From Eretmocerus hayati (lineage: Eukaryota > Arthropoda > Insecta > Hymenoptera > Aphelinidae): DNA of 64,000 nucleotides. Shown here in pieces: positions 34,912 to 44,147 of the stretch. Position numbers and translations under genes: made by a program. Numbering within the stretch: position 1 is the first letter of the stretch; each line of letters opens with the position of its first letter. The stretch lies in NCBI GenBank assembly GCA_029851415.1, contig CM056744.1, forward strand, positions 9,927,268 through 9,991,267, in the 5' to 3' direction. Under the pieces are notes generated by a model. The model saw only the letters and a list, made by a program, of their open reading frames with translations. It searched no databases and was not told the DNA's origin.

Positions 34912-35577
34912 GTGGCACTTGTTAGTTGTCGTCGGTATAATAATGGTTCTACTCAATTGACGAAGACTTATTTGAATTGAAATCGAGACGGAACATTGCA
35001 GAGTTTCCTGTCTTTGCTCATGGATTGTTCTTTATCACAATAAAGCACCAATTAGTTCATCATCGACATTTTTCCGATTGATCGAATATACTTTGGATTA
35101 ACATGATTCAGAAATTCAAAGTTCTTATACGAAACCATTGAAAGGTTTATCAAAGACCCGACTCTTCAGTTTTAAATTCAAGCTATCTGTAGAATAGGAA
35201 AACGCTCTGGGTATTTATGAAATAGATAGATAGCCCTTGTTATTTTACATAACCTATTTTCATTAATCATGACATTCATTACATGGCGAGTACTTAAAAT
35301 GACAGACAATATCATATCAGTTACATCGTCACAACTGATTCGGATAAATTGACGGATATTTTAGAGAATGGGTGTATCATCATATGAATAAGCGGATGAT
35401 ATCGAGTTCCATGACATGAACGTAGGAAGACTTTTTTTATAAAATGAGCTTATCAACTGACATAGCTGAAACTTGTGAATCAGAACGAAGAAATTAACTC
35501 TTTACAGCGAGGAGTTCTCGCAACTAGAGTCTGTCGATTTCGAGCCATGATTTTCATTCGATTTTTTGTGGGCTCCA
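34912..35577 (-). repeat. 3' flank of class II gene, shared with 49050-49697
   Basis: Collinear with the sequence behind the paralogous gene at 49698-52655. The AATAAA hexamer of that copy (49434-49439) is changed here: the equivalent site near 35255 reads ATTTTCATTAATC where the paralogue has ATTTTTATTAATT. I find no other AATAAA in this flank. Confidence 0.6.
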
Positions 35578-38448
35578 TTAAGTAGCCAGTATCAATTTCT
35601 CCAAACTCTCGTAACATAGATGACTTATAATTTCTTCAGAGCAGCAATTTGGCCAATTACGGTTGGTCACATGGTTGAGAGCTTCCTTAGCTGGTTCCAG
35701 AACTTTGAATCTCTTGAGACCTTCTTTATACCTCTTCATGATCATCTTACCAAAATGTTTGTAATCTTGACCATTACGTATAGATAACACGGCTGCTTTG
35801 AATTCTTCATTCATAGACAGTTTTGCCACAGCATTAGTATCTTTCAACAGAATGTCGAATAACGTCGTGCAGTTATTCAATTTGTGTGATTTTAAACGCT
35901 GCACCTCCAAATCGATCTCCGTGTCAATCAATTTCAATTTGGGTAACGATGGGTGATGCATTAATACATCGTAATGATTCATTACTTTCTCACTAATGTG
36001 CAGTCGCAGTATCAACATCTTTTTTACATGACCGACAATGATGTTGATGATTCGTTGGTTATCGCCACACCTTCGTGCATCATATGTACTTGCCAAGTGC
36101 TTGGTAAGATAACAGATTGGCGGATCACCGTAAAAATTTTCCAAATTGATATCTGCTCCGGACTCTAGTAATTTTTTGGTGCAATACAAATTTCCCTTAT
36201 CGATGGCCAAATGCAGGAAAGTTTCTTTAAATCCATTTTGTGCATTGATATTTATATTGGGATGACCTAACAGACTTTTACAGACATCGCTAGATGCGGG
36301 ACAATCGCCGAACTCTTTAAGAACTTCATGCAAAGGAGTGTTGAGATTTTCATCCGTAAGATTAACATTGGCACCATGGTTAACTAACGTATCAATCATA
36401 CATGTGTTATCTGACTTGTTGATTGATTGAAAAATTGCGATGTTTAACGGGGTGCATCCACTGTTATTGACGGCATTTGGATCAGCTCCTCTCTTCAAAA
36501 GGATTTCTGCTAAGTCATTATTAAGCATGTATCTGTGGTGCTCATCAGCAAGCTGGTGTAAAATAGAGCCATGACTACATTTGCAAGAATTGATGTCAGC
36601 ACCATGCTGCAGGAGAATATCCATTATCTGTTTCTGCCTGAGAAACATTTCGTCTTGAAAGCTGTCAACCCATTCTTGGTTGTGATACCAGAAACTGTTA
36701 CCGTACAGAATGAAGGGGACATTGAAAACATTCGATAAGGGAGTGAAATCTGAATAATTTTCAGCGATAACGTCAGCCCCACGATCGATTAATAATTGAA
36801 TGATTTGGATATGATTTGTGCGCGTAGACAGCCAATGTGCATCATTACCAGTTTCCTTATAGCCTTCGTGTGACCCATACACGAGCTCAGTGGGTTCATG
36901 ATCGCAAGCCAGGTGAAGAGGAGTGCATCCTCTTTCATCAACGGCATTTACATCGGCTCCATGGTCTAGAAGGAATTTAACAAACTCCAAACTATTACGA
37001 CTTACAGCGAAATGCAAGGCAGAGAATCCCGTGTACCGACGAGAATATGGTGGAATAGGTGAATTTACCTGTGCTCCATTCAAAACCAAAGTTTGAACGA
37101 TACCAAAATCTTCACCTGTACAAGCGATGTGCAGATACGAGATACCATAGTTGTCAGTGTGATTGATCCCGAGAGGGATTTTTGACAAAAGAAACTTTTC
37201 GGAATCATCCAATGCGCGTACGACTGCATATTCGCAAAAAGAATGATGGAGAGGAGTGCAGTTTTCTGAATCTTTTGCGACAGGATCAGCGCCATATTGC
37301 AGCAATAATTTGACAGTCTTAAAGCGCCGCTTGCAATCAATCTTTCTTCGTTCATCGTCATAGTTCAGTTCCGCCATACAAACAAGATGTAATGGGGTTG
37401 CACCACTTTTATCAGATTTGTTAGGATCAGCACCGCGCTCAAGGAGTAATTTCAACACATCATATGAAATCTGCACCGCTGCAAAATGTGCTGCAGTGTA
37501 ACCGGGATATGTATCATCATCCAAAGAGACACAGCTATTCACATCTGCTCCACTGTCAATGTGATGTCTGATGAGATCCAAGCTTTCTGCAGCATCATCT
37601 TCGTCTGAATAATTGAGGAGGCACAGCATGTGTAGATGACTGAGCCCATTCTCATCCACTGGGTTGAGGAATTGACTTTCATTTGCATCTTTCAAATAAT
37701 CTAAAATGATGGAATTACTGAATAAATAATTAAATTCGCTCCTAAAGCCAAGGTGAAAACATGTTCTTCCACGTTTATCCATGGCACACAGATCGACGTC
37801 ATACTTCAGAAGAGCTATGAGTATTGATAGACTGGCTGATTTACTTGTCAAAGCAAAGTGCAATGGCGTAAAACCTTTCCAATCATCTTTGGTAAAAGTT
37901 GATCGACTTCTTCCGGAAAACCCTAGAGAAATAAACATTTGTATAGCCTCCAGATCACCCATCCAACATGCTGCATGAAATAGAGCTACGTGATTCTGAC
38001 AGTCCGGTTTCAGGGCACTTGAAGTTTTTGGGCTTTTGTGATCATCCAATATACATTTCATTATGTTCACTTTATTCTGACTCATGGCCAATTCAAGAGC
38101 TGTATCTCTGTTGTAATCCTTATCGAAGATTGAAGCTCCTTTTTTCAGTAATGCTTTAAAAATTTCTAAATCATCCATCTCGACTGCATAGTAAAGTGGT
38201 GTACAGTGAGTTTTGGTCTCTGCAGGTGCTTTTACCACGCACCCATTTTTCATAAGATACTTGGAAATGGTCTCATGTCCTCTCTGTAGGGCAGTCACAA
38301 GTAATAGGTAATCAAAAGATTCGTTTTCGTTCAATAACTGGGTCTGTAGAGAAATTTGCTGTACTTTTGCCAAGGTGCCTCTTCGCACAGTTGAAAGAAA
38401 CTTTTCTTGCTCCTTTGATAACTTGCCTAGTTTATTTTTCGACGCCAT
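35578..38448 (-). CDS. Class II ankyrin-repeat/PRANC-like protein, short C-terminal tail
   Basis: Encodes 956 residues from MASKNKLGKL. A short helical leader is followed by at least 15 ankyrin repeats (about residues 70-790; typical turns GADPNKSDKSGATPLHLVC, GADVNAVDERGCTPLHLAC). A helical module of about 150 residues then ends in RNWPNCCSEEIISHLC..LEKLI, an F-box-like PRANC-type end. The frame extends 11 codons upstream (38481), but the paralogue starts at MASK and a splice acceptor lies between, so 38448 is preferred. Compared with the 985-residue paralogue at 49698-52655, a small deletion just after LILAT brings a stop forward and removes the last 28 residues; similarity continues past the stop. 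No signal peptide or membrane segment, so probably intracellular. Partner and function are unknown; a ubiquitin-ligase adaptor role is inferred by analogy only. Confidence 0.9.
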   Translation of the reverse strand: MASKNKLGKLSKEQEKFLSTVRRGTLAKVQQISLQTQLLNENESFDYLLLVTALQRGHETISKYLMKNGCVVKAPAETKTHCTPLYYAVEMDDLEIFKALLKKGASIFDKDYNRDTALELAMSQNKVNIMKCILDDHKSPKTSSALKPDCQNHVALFHAACWMGDLEAIQMFISLGFSGRSRSTFTKDDWKGFTPLHFALTSKSASLSILIALLKYDVDLCAMDKRGRTCFHLGFRSEFNYLFSNSIILDYLKDANESQFLNPVDENGLSHLHMLCLLNYSDEDDAAESLDLIRHHIDSGADVNSCVSLDDDTYPGYTAAHFAAVQISYDVLKLLLERGADPNKSDKSGATPLHLVCMAELNYDDERRKIDCKRRFKTVKLLLQYGADPVAKDSENCTPLHHSFCEYAVVRALDDSEKFLLSKIPLGINHTDNYGISYLHIACTGEDFGIVQTLVLNGAQVNSPIPPYSRRYTGFSALHFAVSRNSLEFVKFLLDHGADVNAVDERGCTPLHLACDHEPTELVYGSHEGYKETGNDAHWLSTRTNHIQIIQLLIDRGADVIAENYSDFTPLSNVFNVPFILYGNSFWYHNQEWVDSFQDEMFLRQKQIMDILLQHGADINSCKCSHGSILHQLADEHHRYMLNNDLAEILLKRGADPNAVNNSGCTPLNIAIFQSINKSDNTCMIDTLVNHGANVNLTDENLNTPLHEVLKEFGDCPASSDVCKSLLGHPNININAQNGFKETFLHLAIDKGNLYCTKKLLESGADINLENFYGDPPICYLTKHLASTYDARRCGDNQRIINIIVGHVKKMLILRLHISEKVMNHYDVLMHHPSLPKLKLIDTEIDLEVQRLKSHKLNNCTTLFDILLKDTNAVAKLSMNEEFKAAVLSIRNGQDYKHFGKMIMKRYKEGLKRFKVLEPAKEALNHVTNRNWPNCCSEEIISHLCYESLEKLILAT

Positions 38449-38466
38449 CTTCTTCCAACGTTTCAC

Positions 38467-38469
38467 CCT
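38467..38469 (-). promoter_or_regulatory. Putative 3' splice site before class II ATG
   Basis: On the minus strand: TTGCTTACTTCTAG, then GGTGAAACGTTGGAAGAAG, then ATG. The paralogue has the same arrangement (CGCCTACTTCCAG, GGTGAAACATTG) at 52671-52673. Joined to the donor at 40363, this makes a 5'UTR intron of about 1.9 kb (38468-40363). About half of that intron is the fold-back element at 38726-39669. Confidence 0.55.
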
Positions 38470-38693
38470 AGAAGTAAGCAACTTCTTAGATTCTCATGAT
38501 TCTGTTGATTTGACTCTCCAACATTGATTCATTACTCGATGAGTGGTACCGAATTCCATCTTTATCGGGGAGATGGATTATGACTGTTTCTAATCATTAC
38601 CCACGAATAGCTCGTGGAACAGACGAGGCATTCTCAGCCCCTAGGACAATCATGAGACAATCAGAGCATCTATACATGTATCCGTGCACTGTC

Positions 38694-38721
38694 ATTTGTT
38701 GACAGTGCACTGTCAACAAAT
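38694..38721. repeat. Perfect 28-bp palindrome
   Basis: ATTTGTTGACAGTG followed immediately by its reverse complement. An extra CACTGTC copy just upstream allows an alternative stem-loop. It abuts the left end of the fold-back element and may be part of it or its target site. Confidence 0.8.
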
Positions 38722-38725
38722 CAGC

Positions 38726-39669
38726 CCGGGCGCTGGGGTGGAGGTGGGGGGTCTGAGTAGGTGACTCGTGTTCCAGAAGGTTTGAAGATGAATTCCTATG
38801 TAGTTTGAGGCGCTGAATCGAATGCACGAGGTCGACAGTCTGTAAAATCCAGCGGTTTTTTGTTATTAACAATTTTTAGTGCAAAACTATAGGTTTTCTG
38901 CGAAAAACTCGGAAGATATGCATCTTAACGAAAAATTTTAGAGGACCAAAGTTGTAGAGCATGAAATTTCCTACAAAAAAGGTCCGTGCAAGTTTCCCGA
39001 AAAACCCAAACCTATAGCGGGAAATGCGTGAAACCCGTTCCGCGCGCTTATACATGGGCTTGTACGGGGCGGCCGATGCAGCGCTATACTAAACTCGCTG
39101 TGACTCTGACAGTTGTCAATCGATCGCATTTCGACCTCGTGCATCTTGAAGAGCATGAAATTCCCTTCAAAATGGTGCAGACCTGATTTCCGATCGAATG
39201 GGTTTGAGTTTGACGAAATCAGGCCGGCACCATTTTGAAGGGAACTTCATGCACGAGGTCGACATGCGATAAATTGACAACTGTCAGAGTCACAGTCAGT
39301 TTAGTAGCGCTATGCATTGCATCGGCCGCGCCCCGCATAAGCCCATGTATAAGCGCGCGGAACGGTTTTCACGCATTTCCCGCTCTAGGTTTGGGTTTTT
39401 CGTGAAACTTGCACGGACCTTTTTTGTAGAAGATATTATGCTCTACATCTTTGATCCTCTAAAATTTTCCGTTAAGATGCATATCTTCCGAGTTTTTTGC
39501 AAAAACTCATAATTTCGCACTAAAAATTGTTGATAACAAAAAACCGCTGAGTTTTACGGACTGTCGACCTCATGCCTTCGATTCAGCGCCTCAAAATACA
39601 TAGGAATACACCCTCAAATCTTCTGAAACACGAGTCACCTACTCAGACCCCCCCCCCCCCAGCGCCCGG
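38726..39669. mobile_element. Fold-back element inside the inferred 5'UTR intron
   Basis: A 944-bp near-perfect palindrome. The ends are CCGGGCGCTGG and reverse, and the centre lies at about 39197 with almost no spacer. Arms differ in the G/C tract and scattered bases. Within the arms, GCATCTTAACG, TATAAGCGCGCGGAACG and CACGAGGTCGAC recur inverted. No target duplication was readable. The paralogous intron before 52655 lacks it. Confidence 0.85.
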
Positions 39670-40363
39670 ACTATATTGTGAAAAATCCAAATACACTCTT
39701 GCATATGATGACTGAGCCTCTCAAAACCTACTTAGATGAAGACTTGTGATATGTTGCATACACGTCGTTCTTCTCAACTTAAATCTCCTGTGTAACATGT
39801 CTTATTTTGAGTATTTCAATTGACTTCATTATCATTTTGAGGAATCAAATGAGTTGAATACTGTTCTATTGATTCATGAGAGGAATAATATATCATGTCA
39901 AACTTAATGATGGGCACATTTTAAGAGGATAAATCAACAATGCTAGGACTAATTCAAATATGAATAGGTTCGGAAATAACCTGGACGAGAAGTTTCTCAA
40001 GAATTCCCTACAATTTGTCATTTTCTTACTTTATGTGTATGAGCAGCTCTTGAAAAATCTTTATCATGTTGATTAATCGATCTGTTTCCCCCAATATTCT
40101 CTCAGATGTTTCTGGACGATTCAAATCTCTTGATGATCTTGATGATGAATCTGACTCTACTATCTCACCTATCTGACTCACTACCTACTTTCAATTCCTC
40201 AAAAAAAATCGATGTTTTGCATTTGAAAACTTTTTCATCTCACCCTTTTTCTTTCAATGAGAGTATGAACCATGTATTTGAATAAAAACATAGTTGGAGT
40301 CTTCCCAGTGGGGTTGAGGCTCTGAAAATGGGGGGGGGGGCAATATGGAAATTTCATACTCAC

Positions 40364-40450
40364 TGTTGCTCGAGTTTACACTGGTAACTGGTTGGGAGCA
40401 GAATTATTCACAGTTGTATTCAAGTTTCAAGTGCAGCAAACCACAGTAAT
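40364..40450 (-). other. Putative 5'UTR exon of the class II gene at 35578-38448
   Basis: 87 bp on the minus strand, with acceptor GATTACTG preceded by TTTGTTGCAG and donor GTGAGTATGA after CTCGAGCAACA. Same length and splice signals as 2301-2387, and matching 53367-53455. Not translatable over its length. Predicted to join the ATG exon at 38467. A further upstream exon is implied by the acceptor, but I could not identify it. Confidence 0.5.
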
Positions 40451-40979
40451 CTGCAACAAAAATATGGAAGATACCACGCAATCAAAATAAGGAAAGAAAC
40501 AACAGAGAACCAAGGGATGAATAGAAGCTTTTTCGGGGATTATCAGTTTGATGGTGAGAAATGCAGATTCATCAATAATGATACCTTATCAGATATCTAA
40601 GACACTTGCTTTCATCGAATTGAACAAGAATCTGGATGTTGTACTGTGTAAAAGTAGGAATCATCCTAGCAGGGAGTGGGAAGGCTTTTTGAGGGACCCT
40701 GACAAATTCAAAATAATTCAAGATTTCAATTTCTAGCAATGAGTACTATGAATTTTGCAATAATCAGACTGCATTGAGCTGCACAAGTCTGTCTAGAGTC
40801 TAACAGGCAAACAGTGAAAAAACGGTTCTTTGAAGTGCTTCTAAAGAATTCCATGTTTCAATACCATGATCTTGTATTTGTTCTTTCAATAAATTCTTGG
40901 GTGAGCAGATCACACCAGAGTGACTGGTGAGGTATAGACATGTAGTTCAACAAGGTGACTAGAGAGAGTGAAAGTCCTG

Positions 40980-41389
40980 AGAGCCTGGTACAAACTCTAG
41001 AGTCGAGTGAATGTGTTCACAGTGACCAACTCACATACAATTTCAGTCTAATGAGATTAAATATTTGATGAACTATAGGAGTACACTTACATTTACAATC
41101 ATTTATTTTCGATTTGGAACAACAAAATGTATTTTATGTAACCTAATTGTATTGAAATATTGTGTGTGAGGTGGTGACTGTGAATAAAATCACATATGAA
41201 GGTGGTGTCAATTTCAGTACAATTGATTCGAATAAAGCACATTTTTTTGTTTCAACTTATAAATAAATAATTGTAAATGTAAGGGTTAGTCTATAGGCGA
41301 TCAAATAATCAATTCAATTGGACTGAAATTGTATGTGAGTAGGTGATTGTGAACACACTTACTCGACTTTGAAGTTTGTAATAGGCTCC
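40980..41389. mobile_element. Inverted-repeat element, complete copy
   Basis: About 410 bp with imperfect terminal repeats of about 90 bp: GAGCCTGGTACAAACT at the left against GGAGCCTATTACAAACTT inverted at the right, then GTGTTCAC and CACATACAATTTCAGTC. No coding capacity. It is truncated at 2886-3253 and absent from the third X copy. Confidence 0.7.
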
Positions 41390-41391
41390 CT

Positions 41392-41574
41392 GTGTGTTCC
41401 TGCACAAATGTCTATCATTCCATCTCTGCCCTGGTTCGAGGTATTTTGAGAGATGATTTGGAATCAGCTGTATCAACTGGTATGCATCTTCAGATGTTGA
41501 TTCTAAAATTTACATTTGATGAAGCTGAGAGAGAGGGTCAATATGAAGCCATGGCTATTGCATTTCAAGCTTAA
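41392..41574 (+). other. 60-codon open frame, second copy, doubtful gene
   Basis: Identical to the frame at 3257-3439 except I to M near the end. No domain is recognised, and the distant third copy is broken. Retained as a low-confidence candidate only. Confidence 0.2.
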
Positions 41575-43344
41575 TAAAAGACAGTGACTTTATCGAGATA
41601 GCAATAGGTAGGCCACATTATATTACAGGCTAATTCAAGCCATTGCTCCAATCGGTTGTAGGCACTCGTGTATAATAAAAAACTTGGAGACATCATATTA
41701 TGGATAGCGTGGAAGCTGTATAGAAGCTGAGTTTAGCGTTGAGTAGGGGACGGAATGAGTATAGGTTATGAGATCAGATAATAATATCCAATCCAATGGC
41801 TGCTAAATAATTGGATATTCGTGTTTTTCTTCGTACCTTCGAATGGATTCACTTCTCAGAAAAATAGATCAGTTTACGAGAGAGCAGCTTGTGCCAAATT
41901 TGCGAGCTACGTAAGGACGTAGGTTCTAATATTGTACGACCGTATGACTAACACTTGCAACTTGCAAGTTGCAAGATCAGCATCAACGACACGCTGATTG
42001 TTACAATCACTACAATAGCATATTGAATACTCACACCATCGAAGAGTTACTGATGTTAATTGCAACTGAAAATATACATCACAGAATAACAATAATCTTG
42101 CTGGCCTCAAACTGTGCAACGTGCAACAGCTAAGTGCAGCTAAGTAGGATCAGCTGTTGGCTAAGCTCGCGCGTCGTCTGCAAAATAACGCGGTTTAATT
42201 TGAAAACAGCGTGAGGCGGCGAAGGCAGTGTCTCGGAGTACCTGATACTCCTGGATGTGCACATTTTTTTCAAGTTTTTCATCATGATTTCTTTGGTAAG
42301 ATGCAACAAATCCATATTCACGGTACGCATGCATGTTGTAATTATGAACGATTATACTGATATGTTACCGCTAGTTTGCTGATAAAAAATCGTTGAATCT
42401 GAAAAAAATTCAGGATCTCATTTGTATAAGAGATGGCAATGAACAGATCGAGGTTTGAGGCTCCAGTTTTCAATCATTATAGTAAATCCATTTTCTGTGG
42501 GCTTGCAAGAGCGGAGCATCCTTGTATCAGATACGTTTGAAGTTATCTTTGACTCTGTGCTGATACTTTTAGCTATCATGTGAAAAAACGGTTGCTTCCA
42601 AATGATCTCTGCATGTAAGTCGAACCAATGCAAACACGCAGGGTATAAGCTTGGAATATTTTGGGTAAGTGAAAGAAGATTTGCGAGTTGAGAGTGGGGA
42701 TTTTCTTGGACGGGAGTAAGAAGACTCCATTTTTGGTATCCCCTGGGATAGAATGGAGCAAAACTATCGCGTACTTGGGCGTCTTTTCTTAGGAGAATTT
42801 CTTCTTCTCACATTCCTTGAAGGATATACATCAAATCTTCTTCAAGGGATAGCTTACAGTCTTACGAGTCAATTTTATAAAGTAATTGTACAATTCTCTC
42901 ATTTCTAAACGAACAAAGCACACTGAGTTTCTGCAGAACAAATATTTGAATATTTTGAACGTCGGCAATCTTTTGTCACGGAATTCGACGATGGATTTTT
43001 CCATGAAGTCAATTTTTTCATGATCGGAATTCTCTATTTGATACTTATGAGAACTTTTCTTGAGTCAAAGAGCTTACACATAACGGCTAATATTAGTGAA
43101 TTTGAGAATATTTTCAAACGAAATGGTAACATATAGTATATCAATTGGAAAATTTTTTTAAGATACATTTTCAGAACTTTTTTTCAGCCCCCCGGCGGGG
43201 GCTTAGCCCCCTGCACCCCGCCCGCGCCCTACCCTCCTCCGGCTTCTCACGGTACATGACACGGGAAACCACTTTCCGCACCAATATCAGAAAGTATAGT
43301 AAGCAACACGGGCGCAACTTTTCCGCTCTCGTTCCCGAAATTCT

Positions 43345-43515
43345 CGTGCGCAAAAGAAGCTTTGCGCACAGTTGTAACTTTGCGCACGGCGAATCGTACG
43401 CAAAGGTACTTTTGCGCACAGCGCAAAACTTTTGCGCACATCGCAGAAGTTACAACTGTGCGCGAAGTTCACTTTTGCGCACTCATTTCGAGAACTCGTG
43501 CGTAGAAGTACTTTG
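43345..43515. repeat. GCGCAAA cluster with 16-bp stem
   Basis: TTTGCGCAC or its complement occurs about eight times in 170 bp. CGCACAGTTGTAACTT (43365-43380) and AAGTTACAACTGTGCG (43447-43462) form a perfect 16-bp inverted pair. Probably part of a transposon end; no enclosing element could be delimited. Confidence 0.6.
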
Positions 43516-43862
43516 CGCCCTTGTTACTTAATGTACTATTTAGGAAAAAATAGAAATTTTCTCTCTGTTGACCTCGGAAAAGATCATACTCGTATCCGAA
43601 AATGAGGAAATTTTGCACCCATCTAAACTTACACTGACAGAGGATAACATTTTTCTTTCTGATCATCGAATTACTCGCACATAAATCAGGCAAGTCTTTC
43701 ATCGTAGAAAAAAGTTTGTGATCGTCAAGAGAAGTCAAGCACATTTATTTGCCGAAGTATTTCACTAGATGTACCATCATTTAGGCCTTAGAAATCTTAG
43801 TCAGTCGCATTAAAATGTTTGCAAGGATATGAAAAGATGTGTGATACGTACAGGAATGGGTT

Positions 43863-43868
43863 TTTATT
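43863..43868 (-). terminator. AATAAA polyadenylation signal
   Basis: TTTATT on the given strand, about 280 bases behind the stop of the class I gene. Same relative place as 8024-8029 behind the pseudogene. Confidence 0.55.
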
Positions 43869-44147
43869 TGAGTAAATAGATTTGGTGAAAATCTATTGTG
43901 ATGACATGACGACAAAATACACAACCGACTCCGATTACTACATCCTAGAGTATTTTAAGTACTCCATTACATTGACCAACTTAATGATACTTATTGCATA
44001 TGGCTTGACTCGCAAAGTAGTTTGAGGATGGATTTGAAACTTTCTATCTACTTTTTCAGTATTTGTGCTTTTTTAATGATTACTCATATTTTTTAATAAT
44101 TACTTATAGTACTACTACTAACATATATTTTAGCGATTAGTATTTTC

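Larger units (their letters stand above)
39752..42240 (-). repeat. X region, copy II (upstream of class II gene)
   Basis: Close copy of 1706-4110, with small indels. On the minus strand it is the upstream region of the class II gene at 35578-38448. It contains the conserved non-coding exon (40364-40450), a complete 410-bp inverted-repeat element (40980-41389) and the 60-codon frame (41392-41574). At its right end it runs directly into the 3' flank of the class I gene, without the 2.6 kb found in copy I. Confidence 0.8.
42241..44147. repeat. 3' flank of class I gene, with a private insert at about 42920-43540
   Basis: 42245-42920 and 43540-44147 align with 6735-7402 and 7610-8299. The segment between is unique to this copy and shows a G/C-rich start (CCCCGGCGGGG near 43190) followed by a cluster of GCGCAAA motifs. 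No gene is seen; the 128-codon frame at 43145-43531 crosses these repeats. Confidence 0.6.

Noticed and set aside
38449..38481. Start of the class II gene at 38481 (MLTSRVKRWKK)
   Set aside because: The sequence before MASK includes an apparent splice acceptor conserved with the paralogue, whose frame begins at MMASK.
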